A stretch of 64,000 nt of DNA from the NCBI RefSeq assembly GCF_003751845.1, contig NZ_RJKQ01000002.1:868001-932000 (forward strand). Direction: 5' to 3'. The stretch is from Enterobacter sp. BIGb0383. GTDB taxonomy: Bacteria > Pseudomonadota > Gammaproteobacteria > Enterobacterales > Enterobacteriaceae. Shown piece by piece: positions 49,488 to 60,887 of the stretch. The position numbers were made by a program, and so were the translations under genes. Position 1 is the stretch's first letter, and each line of letters starts with the position of its first letter. The notes beneath the pieces are model-generated. The model had not been told where the DNA came from and did not search any database. It was given only the letters and a program-made list of their open reading frames with translations.

Positions 49488-51479
49488 TTACAGCAGCGCT
49501 TTCGCCTTGCTGACCACGTTATCCACGGTGAAACCAAACTCTTCGAACAGCAGCTCAGCCGGTGCAGACTCACCGAAGGTGGTCATGCCGACGATTGCGC
49601 CGTTCAGGCCCACGTATTTGAACCAGTAGTCGGCGATACCCGCTTCCACTGCCACACGGGCAGAGACGGCTTTCGGCAGTACGGATTCACGGTACGCAGC
49701 ATCCTGCTTATCGAACGCGTCGGTCGACGGCATGGAGACCACGCGCGCCTTCACGCCTTCGGCGGTCAGTTTTTCCCACGCGGCTACCGCCAGTTCAACT
49801 TCTGAACCGGTCGCAATGAAGATCAGCTCAGGCTGGCCGTTGCTGTCTTTCAGCACGTAACCACCGCGGGCGATATTCGCCAGCTGCGCTTCAGTACGTT
49901 CCTGCTGAGCCAGGTTCTGACGGGAGAGGATCAGCGCGGTCGGACCGTCCTGACGCTCAACGCCATATTTCCACGCCACTGCGGATTCAACCTGGTCACA
50001 CGGACGCCATGTGCTGACATTCGGGGTCACGCGCAGGGAAGCCACCTGCTCGACCGGCTGGTGAGTCGGGCCGTCTTCGCCCAGACCGATGGAGTCGTGG
50101 GTGTAGACCAGCACCTGACGCTGTTTCATCAGCGCAGCCATACGCACCGCGTTACGCGCATATTCCACAAACATCAGGAAAGTGGAGGTGTACGGCAGGA
50201 AACCACCGTGCAGCGTAATCCCGTTGGCGATCGCGGTCATACCGAATTCGCGCACGCCGTAGTGGATATAGTTCCCGGCGGCATCTTCGTTGATCGCTTT
50301 AGAGCCGGACCAGATCGTCAGGTTAGACGGGGCCAGGTCAGCGGAGCCGCCCAGGAATTCCGGCAGCAGCGGACCGAAGGCTTCGATAGCATTCTGGGAC
50401 GCTTTACGGCTGGCGATTTTGGACGGGTTAGCCTGCAGCTTCGCGATAAATTCGTTCGCTTTGGCATCGAAGTCAGACGGCATATCGCCTTTCATACGAC
50501 GGGTAAACTCGGCAGCTTCCTGCGGGAAGGCTTTGGCATAAGCGGCGAACTTGTCGTTCCACGCGCTTTCTTTCGCTTTACCGGCTTCTTTTGCATCCCA
50601 CTGCGCGTAGATCTCAGACGGGATTTCGAATGCCGGATGTTTCCAGCCCAGTTTCTCGCGGGTCAGCGCGATTTCCGCGTCGCCCAGCGGCGCACCGTGG
50701 GAATCGTGAGTGCCTTCTTTGTTCGGAGAGCCGAAACCGATGATGGTTTTGCACATCAGCAGGGACGGTTTGTCGGTCACGGCCTGAGCCTGCTCAACGG
50801 CAGCTTTAATGGCGGCCGCATCGTGACCGTCAACGCCACGCACCACGTGCCAGCCGTAGGCTTCAAAGCGTTTCGCGGTGTCATCGGTGAACCAGCCTTC
50901 AACGTGGCCGTCGATGGAGATGCCGTTGTCATCATAGAAGGCAACCAGTTTACCCAGTTTCAGGGTACCGGCCAGGGAGCACACTTCGTGCGAGATCCCT
51001 TCCATCATGCAGCCATCGCCCATGAAAGCGTAGGTGTGGTGGTTAACGATGTCGTGGCCCGGACGGTTAAACTGCGCCGCCAGCGTTTTTTCAGCAATCG
51101 CCATGCCTACTGCGTTAGCAATACCCTGACCCAGCGGGCCGGTCGTGGTTTCAACACCGGCGGTGTAGCCCACTTCCGGGTGACCCGGGGTTTTGGAATG
51201 CAGCTGACGGAAATTCTGCAGCTCGGACATCGGCAGGTCATAGCCGGTGAGGTGCAGCAGGCTGTAAATCAGCATGGAGCCGTGGCCGTTCGACAGGACA
51301 AAACGGTCACGGTCAGCCCAGGCCGGGTTCTGCGGGTTGTGGTTCAGAAAATCACGCCACAGCACTTCGGCAATGTCAGCCATACCCATCGGGGCACCCG
51401 GGTGACCGGATTTGGCTTTTTGTACTGCGTCCATGCTCAAGGCACGAATAGCATTCGCAAGCTCTTTACGTGAGGACAT
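49488..51479 (-). CDS. tktA: Transketolase 1
   Basis: TktA moves two-carbon units between sugar phosphates with thiamine diphosphate. ATG 51479 gives 663 residues as in E. coli. The ThDP motif [20 protein letters not shown] (about residue 154) and catalytic His residues ([26 protein letters not shown]) are present. Confidence 0.97.
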   Translation of the reverse strand: MSSRKELANAIRALSMDAVQKAKSGHPGAPMGMADIAEVLWRDFLNHNPQNPAWADRDRFVLSNGHGSMLIYSLLHLTGYDLPMSELQNFRQLHSKTPGHPEVGYTAGVETTTGPLGQGIANAVGMAIAEKTLAAQFNRPGHDIVNHHTYAFMGDGCMMEGISHEVCSLAGTLKLGKLVAFYDDNGISIDGHVEGWFTDDTAKRFEAYGWHVVRGVDGHDAAAIKAAVEQAQAVTDKPSLLMCKTIIGFGSPNKEGTHDSHGAPLGDAEIALTREKLGWKHPAFEIPSEIYAQWDAKEAGKAKESAWNDKFAAYAKAFPQEAAEFTRRMKGDMPSDFDAKANEFIAKLQANPSKIASRKASQNAIEAFGPLLPEFLGGSADLAPSNLTIWSGSKAINEDAAGNYIHYGVREFGMTAIANGITLHGGFLPYTSTFLMFVEYARNAVRMAALMKQRQVLVYTHDSIGLGEDGPTHQPVEQVASLRVTPNVSTWRPCDQVESAVAWKYGVERQDGPTALILSRQNLAQQERTEAQLANIARGGYVLKDSNGQPELIFIATGSEVELAVAAWEKLTAEGVKARVVSMPSTDAFDKQDAAYRESVLPKAVSARVAVEAGIADYWFKYVGLNGAIVGMTTFGESAPAELLFEEFGFTVDNVVSKAKALL

Positions 51480-51726
51480 TTTGACTCCAGATCGGACTGT
51501 TAAGGCGATGCCGAAACGGCGTAAAAACCGCGCGTTTTGGTCTGTGCCGGAAAAAAGTGACAACAATGTAACCCAAGCGGCAGGTCATGTACATGGAGCA
51601 TCCTTGCGGCTCTTAAGAAATCTCTGGAACGCATTCAGGCGTTGCGCAATCTCCTCGCCCGCCCGTCCATTCTTTCTTTATACTCATCTGTAAAAGCTGA
51701 CTAACCCCTTGCGGAAGATAACAATG

Positions 51727-52485
51727 ATGAAGATACGCCCCCTCCTGTTGGCCCTCGGTATGACAACGCTACTGGCCGGCTGCCAGAACATGGATTCCAA
51801 CGGCCTGCTCAGCTCCGGCGCGGGTGCTTATCAGGCCTTTTCCCTGAGCGACGAGCAGGTACAGACCCTGAGTGATAAAGCCTGTGCGGAGATGGACAGC
51901 AAGGCCACTATCGCCCCTGCCGGAAGCGACTACGCCAAACGACTGAGCAAAATCTCCGCGGCGCTGGGTAACGATATCAACGGCCAGCCGGCGAACTACA
52001 AGGTTTATCAGGCCAAAGACGTTAACGCCTTCGCGATGGCCAACGGCTGTATCCGCGTCTACAGCGGGCTGATGGATATGATGACGGATAATGAGGTCGA
52101 AGCCGTTCTCGGCCACGAAATGGGACACGTCGCGCTGGGCCACGTTAAGAAAGGGATGCAGGTGGCGATGGGCACCAACGCCGTGCGAATTGCGGCGGCA
52201 TCGGCAGGTGGCGTGCTGGGCAACCTGTCCCAGTCGCAGATCGGCGATCTCGGCGAAAAGCTGGTGAACTCGCAGTTCTCCCAGCGTCAGGAAGCCGAGG
52301 CGGATGACTACTCTTACGACCTGTTGCGCAAACGCAATATCAACCCGGCCGGTCTTGCCACCAGCTTTGAGAAACTGGCGAAACTGGAAGATGGTCGTCA
52401 AAGCTCAATGTTTGACGACCATCCGGCTTCCGCCGCCCGCGCCCAGCATATCCGGGATCGGATGGCGGCAGACGGGATTAAATAA
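51727..52485 (+). CDS. loiP: M48 metalloprotease lipoprotein LoiP
   Basis: LoiP (YggG) is an outer-membrane zinc protease induced at low osmolarity that associates with BepA. The 252-residue protein has a lipobox LLAGC and the zinc motif HEMGH in VEAVLGHEMGHVALGHVKKG, with the third ligand in EAEADDYSYDLL. ATG 51727 matches the E. coli N-terminus; ATG 51724 directly before it is equally close to the GGAAG site. Confidence 0.94.
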   Translation: MKIRPLLLALGMTTLLAGCQNMDSNGLLSSGAGAYQAFSLSDEQVQTLSDKACAEMDSKATIAPAGSDYAKRLSKISAALGNDINGQPANYKVYQAKDVNAFAMANGCIRVYSGLMDMMTDNEVEAVLGHEMGHVALGHVKKGMQVAMGTNAVRIAAASAGGVLGNLSQSQIGDLGEKLVNSQFSQRQEAEADDYSYDLLRKRNINPAGLATSFEKLAKLEDGRQSSMFDDHPASAARAQHIRDRMAADGIK

Positions 52486-52526
52486 TCAGCCGCGCCAGTA
52501 GCGTTTCCGTTACTGGCGTTGACAGT

Positions 52527-53447
52527 TTACTCGCCCTTCTTTGCGGCCTGAATATAAAGCATTTCCAGAGCCAGCGTCGCCGCCGCCAGTGCGGTAATTT
52601 CGGACTGGTCGTACGCCGGAGCCACTTCCACCAGGTCCATCCCGACGATATTCAGATCCTTCAGGCCACGAACCAGCTTAATGGCGCGGTCCGAGGTCAG
52701 GCCGCCGATCACCGGCGTACCGGTCCCCGGCGCATAGGCCGGATCCAGACAGTCGATATCGAAGGTCAGGTACACCGGCATATCGCCAACAATCTGCTTC
52801 ACCTGAGCCAGAATATCGTCCACGCTGCGGTCGTTCACCTGGCAGGCGTCGAGCACGGTAAAGCCGTTGTCTTTATCAAACTCGGTACGGATCCCGATCT
52901 GCACCGAATGGTGCGGATCGATTAAGCCTTCTTTCGGCGCGGTGTAGAACATGGTGCCGTGATCGAATTCGCAGCCGTTAGAGTAAGTGTCGGTGTGCGC
53001 ATCGAAGTGCACCAGCGCCATTTTACCGAAGTGCTTCGCGTGGGCGCGCAGCAGCGGCAGAGTCACGAAGTGGTCGCCGCCGAAGGAGAGCATACGCTTA
53101 CCGGCCGCCAGCAGTTTTTCCGCGTGGGCCTGCAGCTTTTCGCTCATTTCGCGTGCGTCGCCAAAGGCGTACACCAGATCGCCGCAGTCCACCACGTTCA
53201 GGCGTTCGCGCATGTCGAAGTTCCACGGGAAGCGGTTATGCTCCCAGGCCAGATTGGTGGACACCTGACGGATCGCCGCCGGACCGTGACGGCCACCAGC
53301 GCGACCGGAGGTCGCCATATCAAACGGCACGCCGGTAATAACCCAGTCGGCATCGCTGTCGTATGGCTGGAAGTTCATCGGCAGGCGTAAAAAACCGAAA
53401 GCGTTAGATACCAGAGAGTTATCGTACTGATGACCTAAGGTGCTCAT
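52527..53447 (-). CDS. speB: Agmatinase
   Basis: SpeB hydrolyses agmatine to putrescine and urea. The 306-residue arginase-fold enzyme has the Mn ligands in [27 protein letters not shown] and [18 protein letters not shown]. With speA upstream it forms the arginine route to putrescine; here a lipoprotein gene lies between them. Confidence 0.97.
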   Translation of the reverse strand: MSTLGHQYDNSLVSNAFGFLRLPMNFQPYDSDADWVITGVPFDMATSGRAGGRHGPAAIRQVSTNLAWEHNRFPWNFDMRERLNVVDCGDLVYAFGDAREMSEKLQAHAEKLLAAGKRMLSFGGDHFVTLPLLRAHAKHFGKMALVHFDAHTDTYSNGCEFDHGTMFYTAPKEGLIDPHHSVQIGIRTEFDKDNGFTVLDACQVNDRSVDDILAQVKQIVGDMPVYLTFDIDCLDPAYAPGTGTPVIGGLTSDRAIKLVRGLKDLNIVGMDLVEVAPAYDQSEITALAAATLALEMLYIQAAKKGE

Positions 53448-53477
53448 GTTTTGACCTCTTTTAACGTCAATATAAAA

Positions 53478-53521
53478 AAAATCCCCTCCGCGTCGTTAAA
53501 CCCGACGAGGAAGGGATTGAT
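53478..53521 (-). terminator. Terminator upstream of speB
   Basis: AATCCCTTCC and GGAGGGGATT pair around an inner stem CGTCGGGTTTAACGACG-type hairpin, followed on the minus strand by eight T. It ends the lipoprotein gene and separates it from speB. Confidence 0.8.
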
Positions 53522-53582
53522 TTGCGTGTTACCTGATTCGCCTGATTATCGCCGTAAACTTCCCCGGCTTCAAGCGAGGCAT

Positions 53583-54314
53583 TTACTTCCGGCAGGGCGG
53601 CGGCGCATAGCCGTTGTTATCTCCCGGGAAGGCCTGCGCCGAGCATGGCGGCAGGCTGGTTTTCGCCTTGCCCTTCAGCTCAAAGGCCGCGAAGCCAATG
53701 ACCCCGACGTTACGGATATCGCCCTGCGCCGAGTTCGCCGCGTAGGAGGCTTTCACCTCCGCAAAGGTAAACGCCGCTTCCGTATTCCGGTCCTTCCTGA
53801 AACCCTGGACAGAGAGCGACGTCCCTGCATTAACAATATAGCCGCTATTGTTCAAAGAGCCGGGTTGACCGTTCAGTACGTCCAGGCCATCCACCGTGGC
53901 GACGATCTCGTAGTTGGTATCGCGGCTGTAGTTACGCACGTACAGCTGGTATTTCATGCCGACTCTGGCCTGAACAGAATATTGCTGCTCAGCGCCGCCC
54001 CGGTTATAGCGGGAAAAAAGCGGGAGAGAGTTAAAGTTGGCATCGCGAATAGCATATTCGAGATCGCCGTTGCGAATGCTATAGACCCTGTCATTACCCG
54101 CCGGATATTTCGCCGAGTAATTAATGACGATGACTTCTGTCGGGTCCCGCGTCTCACGCTCGGCGTAGACTTCTTTTACCGCTGAGCTGACGTCCTCGCC
54201 CCAGGCGGTACCGACAACCGGCGCCGGAGAGCTATCGTAGTGATGCAGGGTACTACAGCCGCTTAACAGCAGCAGCCCGGCAACCAATAAGCCATTTACC
54301 TTAAATCCTTTCAT
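53583..54314 (-). CDS. Lipoprotein of unknown function
   Basis: I recognise no named family. The 243-residue protein has a lipobox LLLSGC (signal MKGFKVNGLLVAGLLLLSGC). The mature part is strand-rich, with a central repeat-poor segment (YNRGGAEQQYSVQARVGMKY, LYVRNYSRDTNYEIVATVDG). It ends with a Cys-containing tail (PPCSAQAFPGDNNGYAPPPC). AAGGAAAGGGA precedes ATG 54314. It lies between speA and speB with its own terminator, so it is probably unrelated to polyamines. In E. coli K-12 speA and speB are closer together. Confidence 0.75.
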   Translation of the reverse strand: MKGFKVNGLLVAGLLLLSGCSTLHHYDSSPAPVVGTAWGEDVSSAVKEVYAERETRDPTEVIVINYSAKYPAGNDRVYSIRNGDLEYAIRDANFNSLPLFSRYNRGGAEQQYSVQARVGMKYQLYVRNYSRDTNYEIVATVDGLDVLNGQPGSLNNSGYIVNAGTSLSVQGFRKDRNTEAAFTFAEVKASYAANSAQGDIRNVGVIGFAAFELKGKAKTSLPPCSAQAFPGDNNGYAPPPCRK

Positions 54315-54418
54315 TCCCTTTCCTTTGATCTGCATGGAGTTATTCAACCGATGATTGTATAGCGTACAGGTCAGAAAAAAAGCGGCGCGGGCGCTTTTCA
54401 AAAAGATATCCATAAAAA

Positions 54419-54447
54419 AGGCCGATTTATAAAAATAAATCGGCCCT
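54419..54447 (-). terminator. speA terminator
   Basis: GGCCGATTTAT and ATAAATCGGCC form an 11-bp stem with six T on the minus strand. Confidence 0.88.
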
Positions 54448-54465
54448 TAAGAGGAATAACCCTAA

Positions 54466-56442
54466 TTACTCATCTTCAAGATAGGTGTAACCATAGAGGC
54501 CCGCCTCGAACTCTTCGAGGAACTGCTGCTGCAGCACATCGTCAAGGCCGGTGCGTTTCACCTGATCGCGGAAATGCGTCAGCAGGGTTTTCGGATCGAG
54601 CTGAACGTATTCCAGCATATCCGCGACCGTATCACCCTCGTCGGAGAGCTCCACTTCCACGTTGCCGTCAGGGAAGACAAACACGTCCACCGCTTCGGTA
54701 TCACCGAACAGGTTGTGCATGTTGCCCAGAATTTCCTGATAGGCACCGACCATAAAGAAGCCCAGCAGCGGCGGGTTCTCCGGGTCGTACTCCGGCATTG
54801 GCATGGTGGTGGCAATACCGTCGCCGTCAACGTAGTGGTCGATAGCACCGTCGGAGTCACAGGTGATATCCAGCAGCACCGCACGGCGTTCCGGGGCGTG
54901 GTTCAGCCCTTCCAGCGGCATCACCGGGAACAGCTGATCGATACCCCAGGCGTCCGGCATTGACTGGAACAGGGAGAAGTTGACGTAAATCTTATCAGCC
55001 ATACGCTCCTGCAGCTCGTCGATAATCGGCCGGTGAGCACGGTTGCTCGGGTCGAGCTGTTTCTGCACTTCGTGGCACATGCTCAGATAGAGCTGTTCCG
55101 CCCACGCACGCTCCTGCAGGCTGAAGGTGCCCGATGAATAGCCGACATGAATATCATGCAGATCCATCTGGCTGTCGTGCAGCCATTCGCGCAGAGAGCG
55201 GCGGTTGCCCGTCTCGTGCATCTCCTGCCAGGTTTCCCACAGGCTTTGCAGCGCTCGCGCCGCATCCTCTGCCGGTGCAACTGGCTGGGTATATTCGTTA
55301 CGTTCCACGCCGATAATATTGGAGACCAGCACCGTATGGTGTGCGGTTACCGCACGACCAGATTCGGTGATCACCGTCGGGTGTGGCAGGCCGTGCTCTT
55401 CGCAGGCGTCGCCGATAGCCCAGATAATGTTATTGGCATATTCGTTCAGGCCGTAGTTCACCGAACAGTCGGACTGGGAACGGGTACCTTCATAGTCCAC
55501 GCCGAGGCCGCCGCCCACGTCGAAGCACTGGATGTTAACGCCCAGTTTGTGCAGCTCAACGTAGAAGCGCGCCGATTCACGCACGCCGGTGGCGATATCG
55601 CGAATGTTCGCCATCTGCGAACCGAGGTGGAAATGCAGCAGCTGGATGCTGTCCAGACGGCCGCGCTCGCGGAGAATTTCTACCAGCTGCAGTACCTGGG
55701 TTGCCGCCAGACCGAATTTGGATTTTTCACCGCCGGAGGACTGCCACTTACCGGAACCCTGGGAAGCCAGACGCGCACGCACGCCAAGACGCGGGATCAC
55801 GTTGAGACGCTCGGCTTCTTCCAGCACGATAGCCACTTCCGACATCTTCTCGATGACCAGATAAACTTTGTGGCCCATCTTTTCGCCGATCAGCGCCAGA
55901 CGAATATACTCGCGGTCTTTATAGCCGTTACAGACGATCACGCTGCGGGTCATCCCGGCGTGGGCCAGTACCGCCATTAGTTCGGCTTTGGAACCGGCTT
56001 CCAGCCCCAGCGGTTCGCCGGAGTGGATCAGGGATTCGATGACGCGACGATGCTGGTTAACCTTGATCGGGTAGACCAGGAAGTAGTCGCCGTTATAACC
56101 GTAGGACTCCCGTGCGCGCTTAAAGGCGGCATTAATGGAGCGCAGGCGATGCTGCAGGATCTGCGGGAAGCAGAACAGCGCGGGCAGGCGCTGACCCTGT
56201 GCTTCACGGGCCTTAACCAGCTTCGCCAGATCGACGCGAGCCTCTGGAACGTCCGGATCCGGGCATACGCTAATATGGCCCAGTTCGTTCACGTCGTAGT
56301 AGTTATTACCCCACCAGGCAATATTGTAAGTACGTAGCATCTTGCTGGCCTCGTCGGAGCTCATCGCAACCTCCTGCATGGAACGTAGTACACGCTGTTC
56401 GCCTGCTGACGAAGGCGAAAATGAAGACATGTCGTCAGACAT
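54466..56442 (-). CDS. speA: Biosynthetic arginine decarboxylase
   Basis: SpeA converts arginine to agmatine. The 658-residue PLP enzyme has the PLP lysine in [13 protein letters not shown] near residue 125 and the C-terminal active-site Cys in [18 protein letters not shown] 56442 gives [19 protein letters not shown] like E. coli. The start overlaps the extended yqgB frame by 8 bases. Confidence 0.96.
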   Translation of the reverse strand: MSDDMSSFSPSSAGEQRVLRSMQEVAMSSDEASKMLRTYNIAWWGNNYYDVNELGHISVCPDPDVPEARVDLAKLVKAREAQGQRLPALFCFPQILQHRLRSINAAFKRARESYGYNGDYFLVYPIKVNQHRRVIESLIHSGEPLGLEAGSKAELMAVLAHAGMTRSVIVCNGYKDREYIRLALIGEKMGHKVYLVIEKMSEVAIVLEEAERLNVIPRLGVRARLASQGSGKWQSSGGEKSKFGLAATQVLQLVEILRERGRLDSIQLLHFHLGSQMANIRDIATGVRESARFYVELHKLGVNIQCFDVGGGLGVDYEGTRSQSDCSVNYGLNEYANNIIWAIGDACEEHGLPHPTVITESGRAVTAHHTVLVSNIIGVERNEYTQPVAPAEDAARALQSLWETWQEMHETGNRRSLREWLHDSQMDLHDIHVGYSSGTFSLQERAWAEQLYLSMCHEVQKQLDPSNRAHRPIIDELQERMADKIYVNFSLFQSMPDAWGIDQLFPVMPLEGLNHAPERRAVLLDITCDSDGAIDHYVDGDGIATTMPMPEYDPENPPLLGFFMVGAYQEILGNMHNLFGDTEAVDVFVFPDGNVEVELSDEGDTVADMLEYVQLDPKTLLTHFRDQVKRTGLDDVLQQQFLEEFEAGLYGYTYLEDE

Positions 56443-56707
56443 AGCGAACCTCAAATTGTCTAAAAAGTATATACCCTATGGCTTTCGTGCGGCAGAAAGG
56501 CAGCAACGCAGCGAGTCCCCGGGAGCGTACACAGAGTACGTGACCGGGGTGAGCGAGGACAGCTAACGCAGCTGCCGCGCGAAAGACGACGGGTATAGGA
56601 CAGTTGACCACTATCGCAGCGTAACGTTGCGATAACAACCCATAAACGGCCGGTGTTTCCAGCACATAGTACTGACACGCCGACTGTGCGACCGGTTTCT
56701 TTTTCAT
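56435..56707 (-). CDS. yqgB: YqgB acid-stress protein, C-terminally extended by an ERIC element
   Basis: The first 36 residues (MKKKPVAQ, then [15 protein letters not shown]) correspond to E. coli YqgB, a 43-residue protein upstream of speA reported to respond to acid. From residue 37 the frame runs through an inserted ERIC repeat (56470-56597) and then to TGA 56435, giving 90 residues. The stop now overlaps the speA start (ATGTCTGA), so the insertion has created possible translational coupling. Whether the extended protein is made or functional is unknown. Confidence 0.65.
   Translation of the reverse strand: MKKKPVAQSACQYYVLETPAVYGLLSQRYAAIVVNCPIPVVFRAAAALAVLAHPGHVLCVRSRGLAALLPFCRTKAIGYILFRQFEVRYV
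56470..56597. repeat. ERIC (enterobacterial repetitive intergenic consensus) element
   Basis: The 128-base imperfect palindrome is bounded by TATACCC and GGGTATA. It contains the central ERIC sequence with GAGTCCCCGGGAGCGTACA and GTACGTGACCGGGGTGAGCG. It lies between yqgB and speA. Confidence 0.9.
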
Positions 56708-57332
56708 AGCATTGTAAAACACGTAACCGAACGATAGATGACGGTTCGGCGAAACCACGAGAAAACTCTTGCCTGTGCAAGAGCGCCCTTGTTCAGTTGT
56801 TACAGGGCCTGACCGGCTCTGGAATCCTGAGAAGCGCCGAGATGGGTATAACATCGGCAGGTATGCAAAAGAGCGATGCGGAGTGCGGGGGACAAATAGA
56901 TGCCAGGACGGCATGACGGAATCAGCGGCAAACAACGGTTCATTATCTTGTACCACCTCCACGCCAGCCTTACGACTTGCGACATGCTAAAACTCTTCCT
57001 GGGAAGGACGTTATCGTACGCGTTGTCTTATGGGGCAGCGCGCGGCGTTTTATACCGTCAAAGGGGGTGAAATGCAAACAAAACCAGCCCTTCTCCTCGC
57101 GTTAAAAAATGATATTTCCCTTACCCTTTTGTATGAATGCGACCTGCATCAAAAAACGCTGGCAATGAGATTAAGATGTGACCTAAAATAGCCGTCCAGA
57201 TGTTAATCCATCTATACCGATTAACACTCAGACTGCTGGTGATACTTACCTGCAACTTCAGCAGAAACTTCTCAGCTGACACACTTGTCCAGCAGACTGA
57301 GCTATACGAATGCTTATTAGGTGAAACAAAAC
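56708..57332. promoter_or_regulatory. Divergent control region of yqgB-speA and metK
   Basis: In this 625-base stretch I accept no gene; small open frames on both strands lack ribosome sites or family support. It should contain the leftward speA and rightward metK promoters. A likely metK -10, TAAAAT, lies at 57184-57189 with TGGCAA 18 bases upstream. Confidence 0.5.
57190..57213 (+). promoter_or_regulatory. MetJ operator (tandem met boxes) of metK
   Basis: Three adjacent 8-mers, AGCCGTCC, AGATGTTA and ATCCATCT, match the met box AGACGTCT at 6, 5 and 5 positions. They sit just downstream of the probable -10, where MetJ with S-adenosylmethionine would repress. Confidence 0.6.
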
Positions 57333-58487
57333 ATGGCTAAACACCTCTTTACGTCCGAGTCCGTATCAGAAGGACATCCTGACAAAATCGCTGACCAAAT
57401 CTCTGACGCCGTGCTGGATGCGATCCTCGAACAGGATCCGAAAGCGCGTGTGGCATGTGAAACCTACGTTAAAACCGGCATGGTATTAGTGGGCGGTGAG
57501 ATCACCACCAGCGCCTGGGTTGATATCGAAGAGATCACCCGTAATACCGTCCGTGAAATCGGCTACGTTCACTCTGACATGGGCTTCGATGCGAACTCCT
57601 GTGCGGTACTGAGCGCCATCGGTAAACAGTCCCCGGATATCAACCAGGGCGTGGATCGCGCCGATCCGCTGGAACAGGGTGCGGGCGATCAGGGCCTGAT
57701 GTTTGGCTATGCCACTAACGAAACCGACGTGCTGATGCCGGCACCGATCACCTACGCACACCGTCTGGTGCAGCGTCAGGCCGAAGTGCGTAAAAACGGC
57801 AGCCTGCCGTGGCTGCGTCCGGATGCAAAAAGCCAGGTGACCTTCCAGTACGACGACGGCAAAGTCGTTGGTATCGATGCGGTTGTGCTTTCTACTCAGC
57901 ACTCCGAAGACATCGATCAGAAATCCCTGCAGGAAGCAGTGATGGAAGAGATCATCAAGCCGACGTTGCCGGCTGAGTGGCTGAACGCCTCCACCAAATT
58001 CTTTATCAACCCAACCGGCCGTTTTGTTATCGGCGGACCGATGGGTGACTGTGGTCTGACCGGCCGTAAAATCATCGTGGATACCTACGGCGGCATGGCC
58101 CGTCACGGTGGCGGTGCGTTCTCCGGTAAGGATCCGTCTAAGGTTGACCGTTCTGCAGCCTACGCGGCGCGCTATGTGGCGAAAAACATCGTTGCCGCAG
58201 GCCTGGCCGACCGCTGTGAAATTCAGGTCTCCTACGCTATCGGCGTGGCAGAACCGACCTCCATCATGGTGGAAACCTTCGGTACCGAGAAAGTGCCGAG
58301 CGAGCAGCTGACCCTGCTGGTGCGCGAATTCTTCGACCTGCGTCCGTACGGCCTGATCCAGATGCTGGATCTGCTGCACCCGATCTACAAAGAAACCGCC
58401 GCTTACGGCCACTTTGGTCGCGAACATTTCCCGTGGGAAAAAACCGACAAAGCCGCACAGCTGCGCGAGGCTGCCGGTCTGAAATAA
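57333..58487 (+). CDS. metK: S-adenosylmethionine synthetase
   Basis: MetK makes S-adenosylmethionine from methionine and ATP. ATG 57333 gives 384 residues starting [20 protein letters not shown]. The signature hexapeptide GAGDQG and the P-loop-like GGGAFSGKD are present. Confidence 0.97.
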   Translation: MAKHLFTSESVSEGHPDKIADQISDAVLDAILEQDPKARVACETYVKTGMVLVGGEITTSAWVDIEEITRNTVREIGYVHSDMGFDANSCAVLSAIGKQSPDINQGVDRADPLEQGAGDQGLMFGYATNETDVLMPAPITYAHRLVQRQAEVRKNGSLPWLRPDAKSQVTFQYDDGKVVGIDAVVLSTQHSEDIDQKSLQEAVMEEIIKPTLPAEWLNASTKFFINPTGRFVIGGPMGDCGLTGRKIIVDTYGGMARHGGGAFSGKDPSKVDRSAAYAARYVAKNIVAAGLADRCEIQVSYAIGVAEPTSIMVETFGTEKVPSEQLTLLVREFFDLRPYGLIQMLDLLHPIYKETAAYGHFGREHFPWEKTDKAAQLREAAGLK

Positions 58488-58507
58488 TCGACCCGCATCA
58501 TCGTCTT

Positions 58508-58541
58508 AAAGGCCAGCCTCGTGCTGGCCTTTTTGTTTTCA
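58508..58541 (+). terminator. metK terminator
   Basis: AGGCCAGC, short loop, GCTGGCCT followed by TTTTTG. Confidence 0.9.
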
Positions 58542-58549
58542 GCTCGACA

Positions 58550-58565
58550 GTGGAAGCGATTACAC
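58550..58565. promoter_or_regulatory. GalR/GalS operator, distal
   Basis: GTGGAAGCGATTACAC matches the consensus GTGNAANCGNTTNCAC at every fixed position. It lies 273 bases before the galP start. Confidence 0.8.
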
Positions 58566-58722
58566 CTACACCGCAAGACTCAAAAAACACCTCGCTTGTT
58601 TCAATGACTCTTCTGTTACAAATATCTTAGGTTTTGTCTGATAATGCCTACAGACAAATACAATTAACCGACAGTAATTTACTGATATATTTGATACTTA
58701 ACAAAAATAAAAACACCATCAA

Positions 58723-58738
58723 TATGTAACCGATTACA
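58723..58738. promoter_or_regulatory. GalR/GalS operator, proximal
   Basis: ATGTAACCGATTACAC matches the operator consensus at all but one fixed position. Together with the site at 58550, centres 173 bases apart, it could form a repression loop as at the gal operon. Confidence 0.75.
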
Positions 58739-58742
58739 CCAA

Positions 58743-58758
58743 TGTGATTTATCTCACA
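58743..58758. promoter_or_regulatory. CRP site of galP
   Basis: TGTGATTTATCTCACA is a perfect TGTGA-N6-TCACA site, 65 bases before the galP start. Confidence 0.85.
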
Positions 58759-58822
58759 TATTTTCACCCGCCGCTAACCTACCCTTTACATTGATAAGAC
58801 TCATAATCCAATGGAGGGCAGC

Positions 58823-60217
58823 ATGCCTGACACTAAAAAACAGGGATATTCCAACAAGACAATGACCTTCTTTGTCTGCTTTCTCGCCGCGCTGGCGGGA
58901 CTCCTTTTCGGCCTTGATATTGGCGTGATCGCGGGTGCCCTGCCCTTTATCACCGACGAATTCCAGATTAGCGCCCACACCCAGGAGTGGGTGGTCAGCT
59001 CCATGATGTTTGGTGCCGCCGTCGGTGCCGTCGGCAGCGGCTGGCTGTCGTATCGCCTCGGGCGTAAAAAAAGCCTGATGATCGGCGCCATCCTGTTTGT
59101 TATCGGCTCCCTCTTCTCTGCCGCCGCGCCAAACGTCGAAGTGCTGATCCTCTCCCGCGTGCTGCTGGGCCTGGCGGTGGGCGTTGCCTCCTACACCGCG
59201 CCGCTTTATCTCTCCGAGATCGCCCCGGAAAAAATTCGCGGCAGTATGATTTCGATGTATCAGCTGATGATCACCATCGGTATCCTCGGTGCCTATCTGT
59301 CGGATACCGCCTTCAGCTATAGCGGAGCATGGCGCTGGATGCTGGGCGTGATCATTATTCCGGCGGTTCTGCTGCTGATTGGCGTGATCTTCCTTCCGGA
59401 CAGTCCGCGCTGGTTTGCCTCCAGACGCCGCTTCAATGATGCGGAGCGGGTCCTGCTGCGCCTGCGCGATACCAGCGCCGAGGCCAAAAACGAGCTGGAA
59501 GAGATCCGCGAAAGCCTGAAGATCAAACAGTCCGGCTGGGCGCTGTTTAAAGACAACAGCAACTTCCGTCGGGCGGTTTTCCTCGGCGTGCTCCTGCAGG
59601 TCATGCAGCAGTTCACCGGGATGAACGTGATCATGTACTACGCGCCGAAAATCTTCGAGATGGCGGGCTACAGCAACACCACCGAGCAGATGTGGGGCAC
59701 CGTGATCGTTGGCCTGACCAACGTGCTGGCGACCTTTATCGCTATCGGACTGGTGGATCGCTGGGGACGCAGGCCGACCCTGATCCTCGGCTTCCTGGTG
59801 ATGGCGTCGGGAATGGGCATTCTCGGGACGATGATGCATATCGGTATCAGTTCAGCGACGGCACAGTACTTCGCCGTGGCCATGCTGCTGATGTTTATCG
59901 TCGGCTTCGCCATGAGCGCCGGTCCGCTGATCTGGGTACTCTGCTCTGAAATTCAGCCGCTGAAAGGCCGCGACTTCGGGATCACCTGTTCGACGGCCAC
60001 CAACTGGATCGCCAATATGATCGTCGGTGCAACCTTCCTGACGATGCTGAATACGCTCGGCAATGCCAACACCTTCTGGGTGTATGCAGGCCTGAACGCA
60101 TTCTTTATTGTTCTGACACTTTGGCTGGTTCCTGAAACCAAGCACGTCTCGCTGGAACATATCGAACGTAATCTGATGAAGGGCCGCTCGCTGCGTCATA
60201 TCGGCGCTCGCGACTAA
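58823..60217 (+). CDS. galP: Galactose:proton symporter GalP
   Basis: GalP is a 12-helix MFS sugar porter for galactose and glucose. ATG 58823 (GGAGGG upstream) gives 464 residues. Motifs are [11 protein letters not shown] after TM2, PESPRW-type [31 protein letters not shown] in TM7 and the C-terminal PETKHVSLE. The control region has two GalR-type operators and a CRP site. Confidence 0.97.
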   Translation: MPDTKKQGYSNKTMTFFVCFLAALAGLLFGLDIGVIAGALPFITDEFQISAHTQEWVVSSMMFGAAVGAVGSGWLSYRLGRKKSLMIGAILFVIGSLFSAAAPNVEVLILSRVLLGLAVGVASYTAPLYLSEIAPEKIRGSMISMYQLMITIGILGAYLSDTAFSYSGAWRWMLGVIIIPAVLLLIGVIFLPDSPRWFASRRRFNDAERVLLRLRDTSAEAKNELEEIRESLKIKQSGWALFKDNSNFRRAVFLGVLLQVMQQFTGMNVIMYYAPKIFEMAGYSNTTEQMWGTVIVGLTNVLATFIAIGLVDRWGRRPTLILGFLVMASGMGILGTMMHIGISSATAQYFAVAMLLMFIVGFAMSAGPLIWVLCSEIQPLKGRDFGITCSTATNWIANMIVGATFLTMLNTLGNANTFWVYAGLNAFFIVLTLWLVPETKHVSLEHIERNLMKGRSLRHIGARD

Positions 60218-60223
60218 CCTTCC

Positions 60224-60252
60224 CGCGTCCTCCCCATCGGGAGGACGCTTTC
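60224..60252 (+). terminator. galP terminator
   Basis: GCGTCCTCCC, loop CATC, GGGAGGACGC, then TTT. Confidence 0.85.
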
Positions 60253-60292
60253 CCCTTGCGCCGTCGTGGCGCAAATTCTATGCTTTGCGCCT

Positions 60293-60793
60293 ATGAAAAC
60301 CCTTCGTCTTCCCGTTGCCGTCCAACAAGCCGTTATGCGCGCCCTGCGCGAGAGGCTGGAGCAGGCCAACGAAAAACTGGCCGCCGACTATCCGCTGCCG
60401 AAAGTGGTCTATCAGCAGCGGGGCACCGCCGCCGGAACCGCCTGGCTGGAAAAGTACGAAATCCGCCTTAACCCGGTACTGCTGACGGAAAACCTGCAGG
60501 CGTTTGTCGACGAGGTCGTTCCCCACGAGCTGGCGCATCTGCTGGTCTGGAAACGCTTTGGCCGCGTCGCGCCTCACGGCCGCGAGTGGAAATGGATGAT
60601 GGAGAGCGTCTTCGGCATCCCCGCCCGCCGTACCCACCAGTTTGAGCTGGACTCGGTGCGCAGCAACACCTTCCCCTACCGCTGTAAGTGCCAGCAGCAC
60701 CAGCTGACCATTCGCCGCCATAACCGCGTGCTGCGCAACGAAGCCGTTTATCGCTGTATTCGCTGCGGCGAGCCGCTGGTCGCCGAGACCTGA
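60293..60793 (+). CDS. sprT: SprT family zinc metalloprotein
   Basis: The 166-residue protein has the protease-like motif HELAH in [20 protein letters not shown] and a C-terminal zinc ribbon ([26 protein letters not shown]). ATG 60293 gives [15 protein letters not shown] as in E. coli. Its cellular role is not established; homologues (SPRTN) act on DNA-protein crosslinks. Confidence 0.93.
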   Translation: MKTLRLPVAVQQAVMRALRERLEQANEKLAADYPLPKVVYQQRGTAAGTAWLEKYEIRLNPVLLTENLQAFVDEVVPHELAHLLVWKRFGRVAPHGREWKWMMESVFGIPARRTHQFELDSVRSNTFPYRCKCQQHQLTIRRHNRVLRNEAVYRCIRCGEPLVAET

Positions 60794-60887
60794 TTCACGC
60801 GCCTTGCTGGAATATTTCTGCTCATACTGATTGCATCGGGATAGCTCCTTCGCTAAGTTGCGAACTCGCTTTGAAACGGAGTTCCTG

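Noticed and set aside
56769-56990. 73-codon plus-strand frame between yqgB and metK
   Set aside because: No ribosome site and no recognised family; lies in a promoter region.
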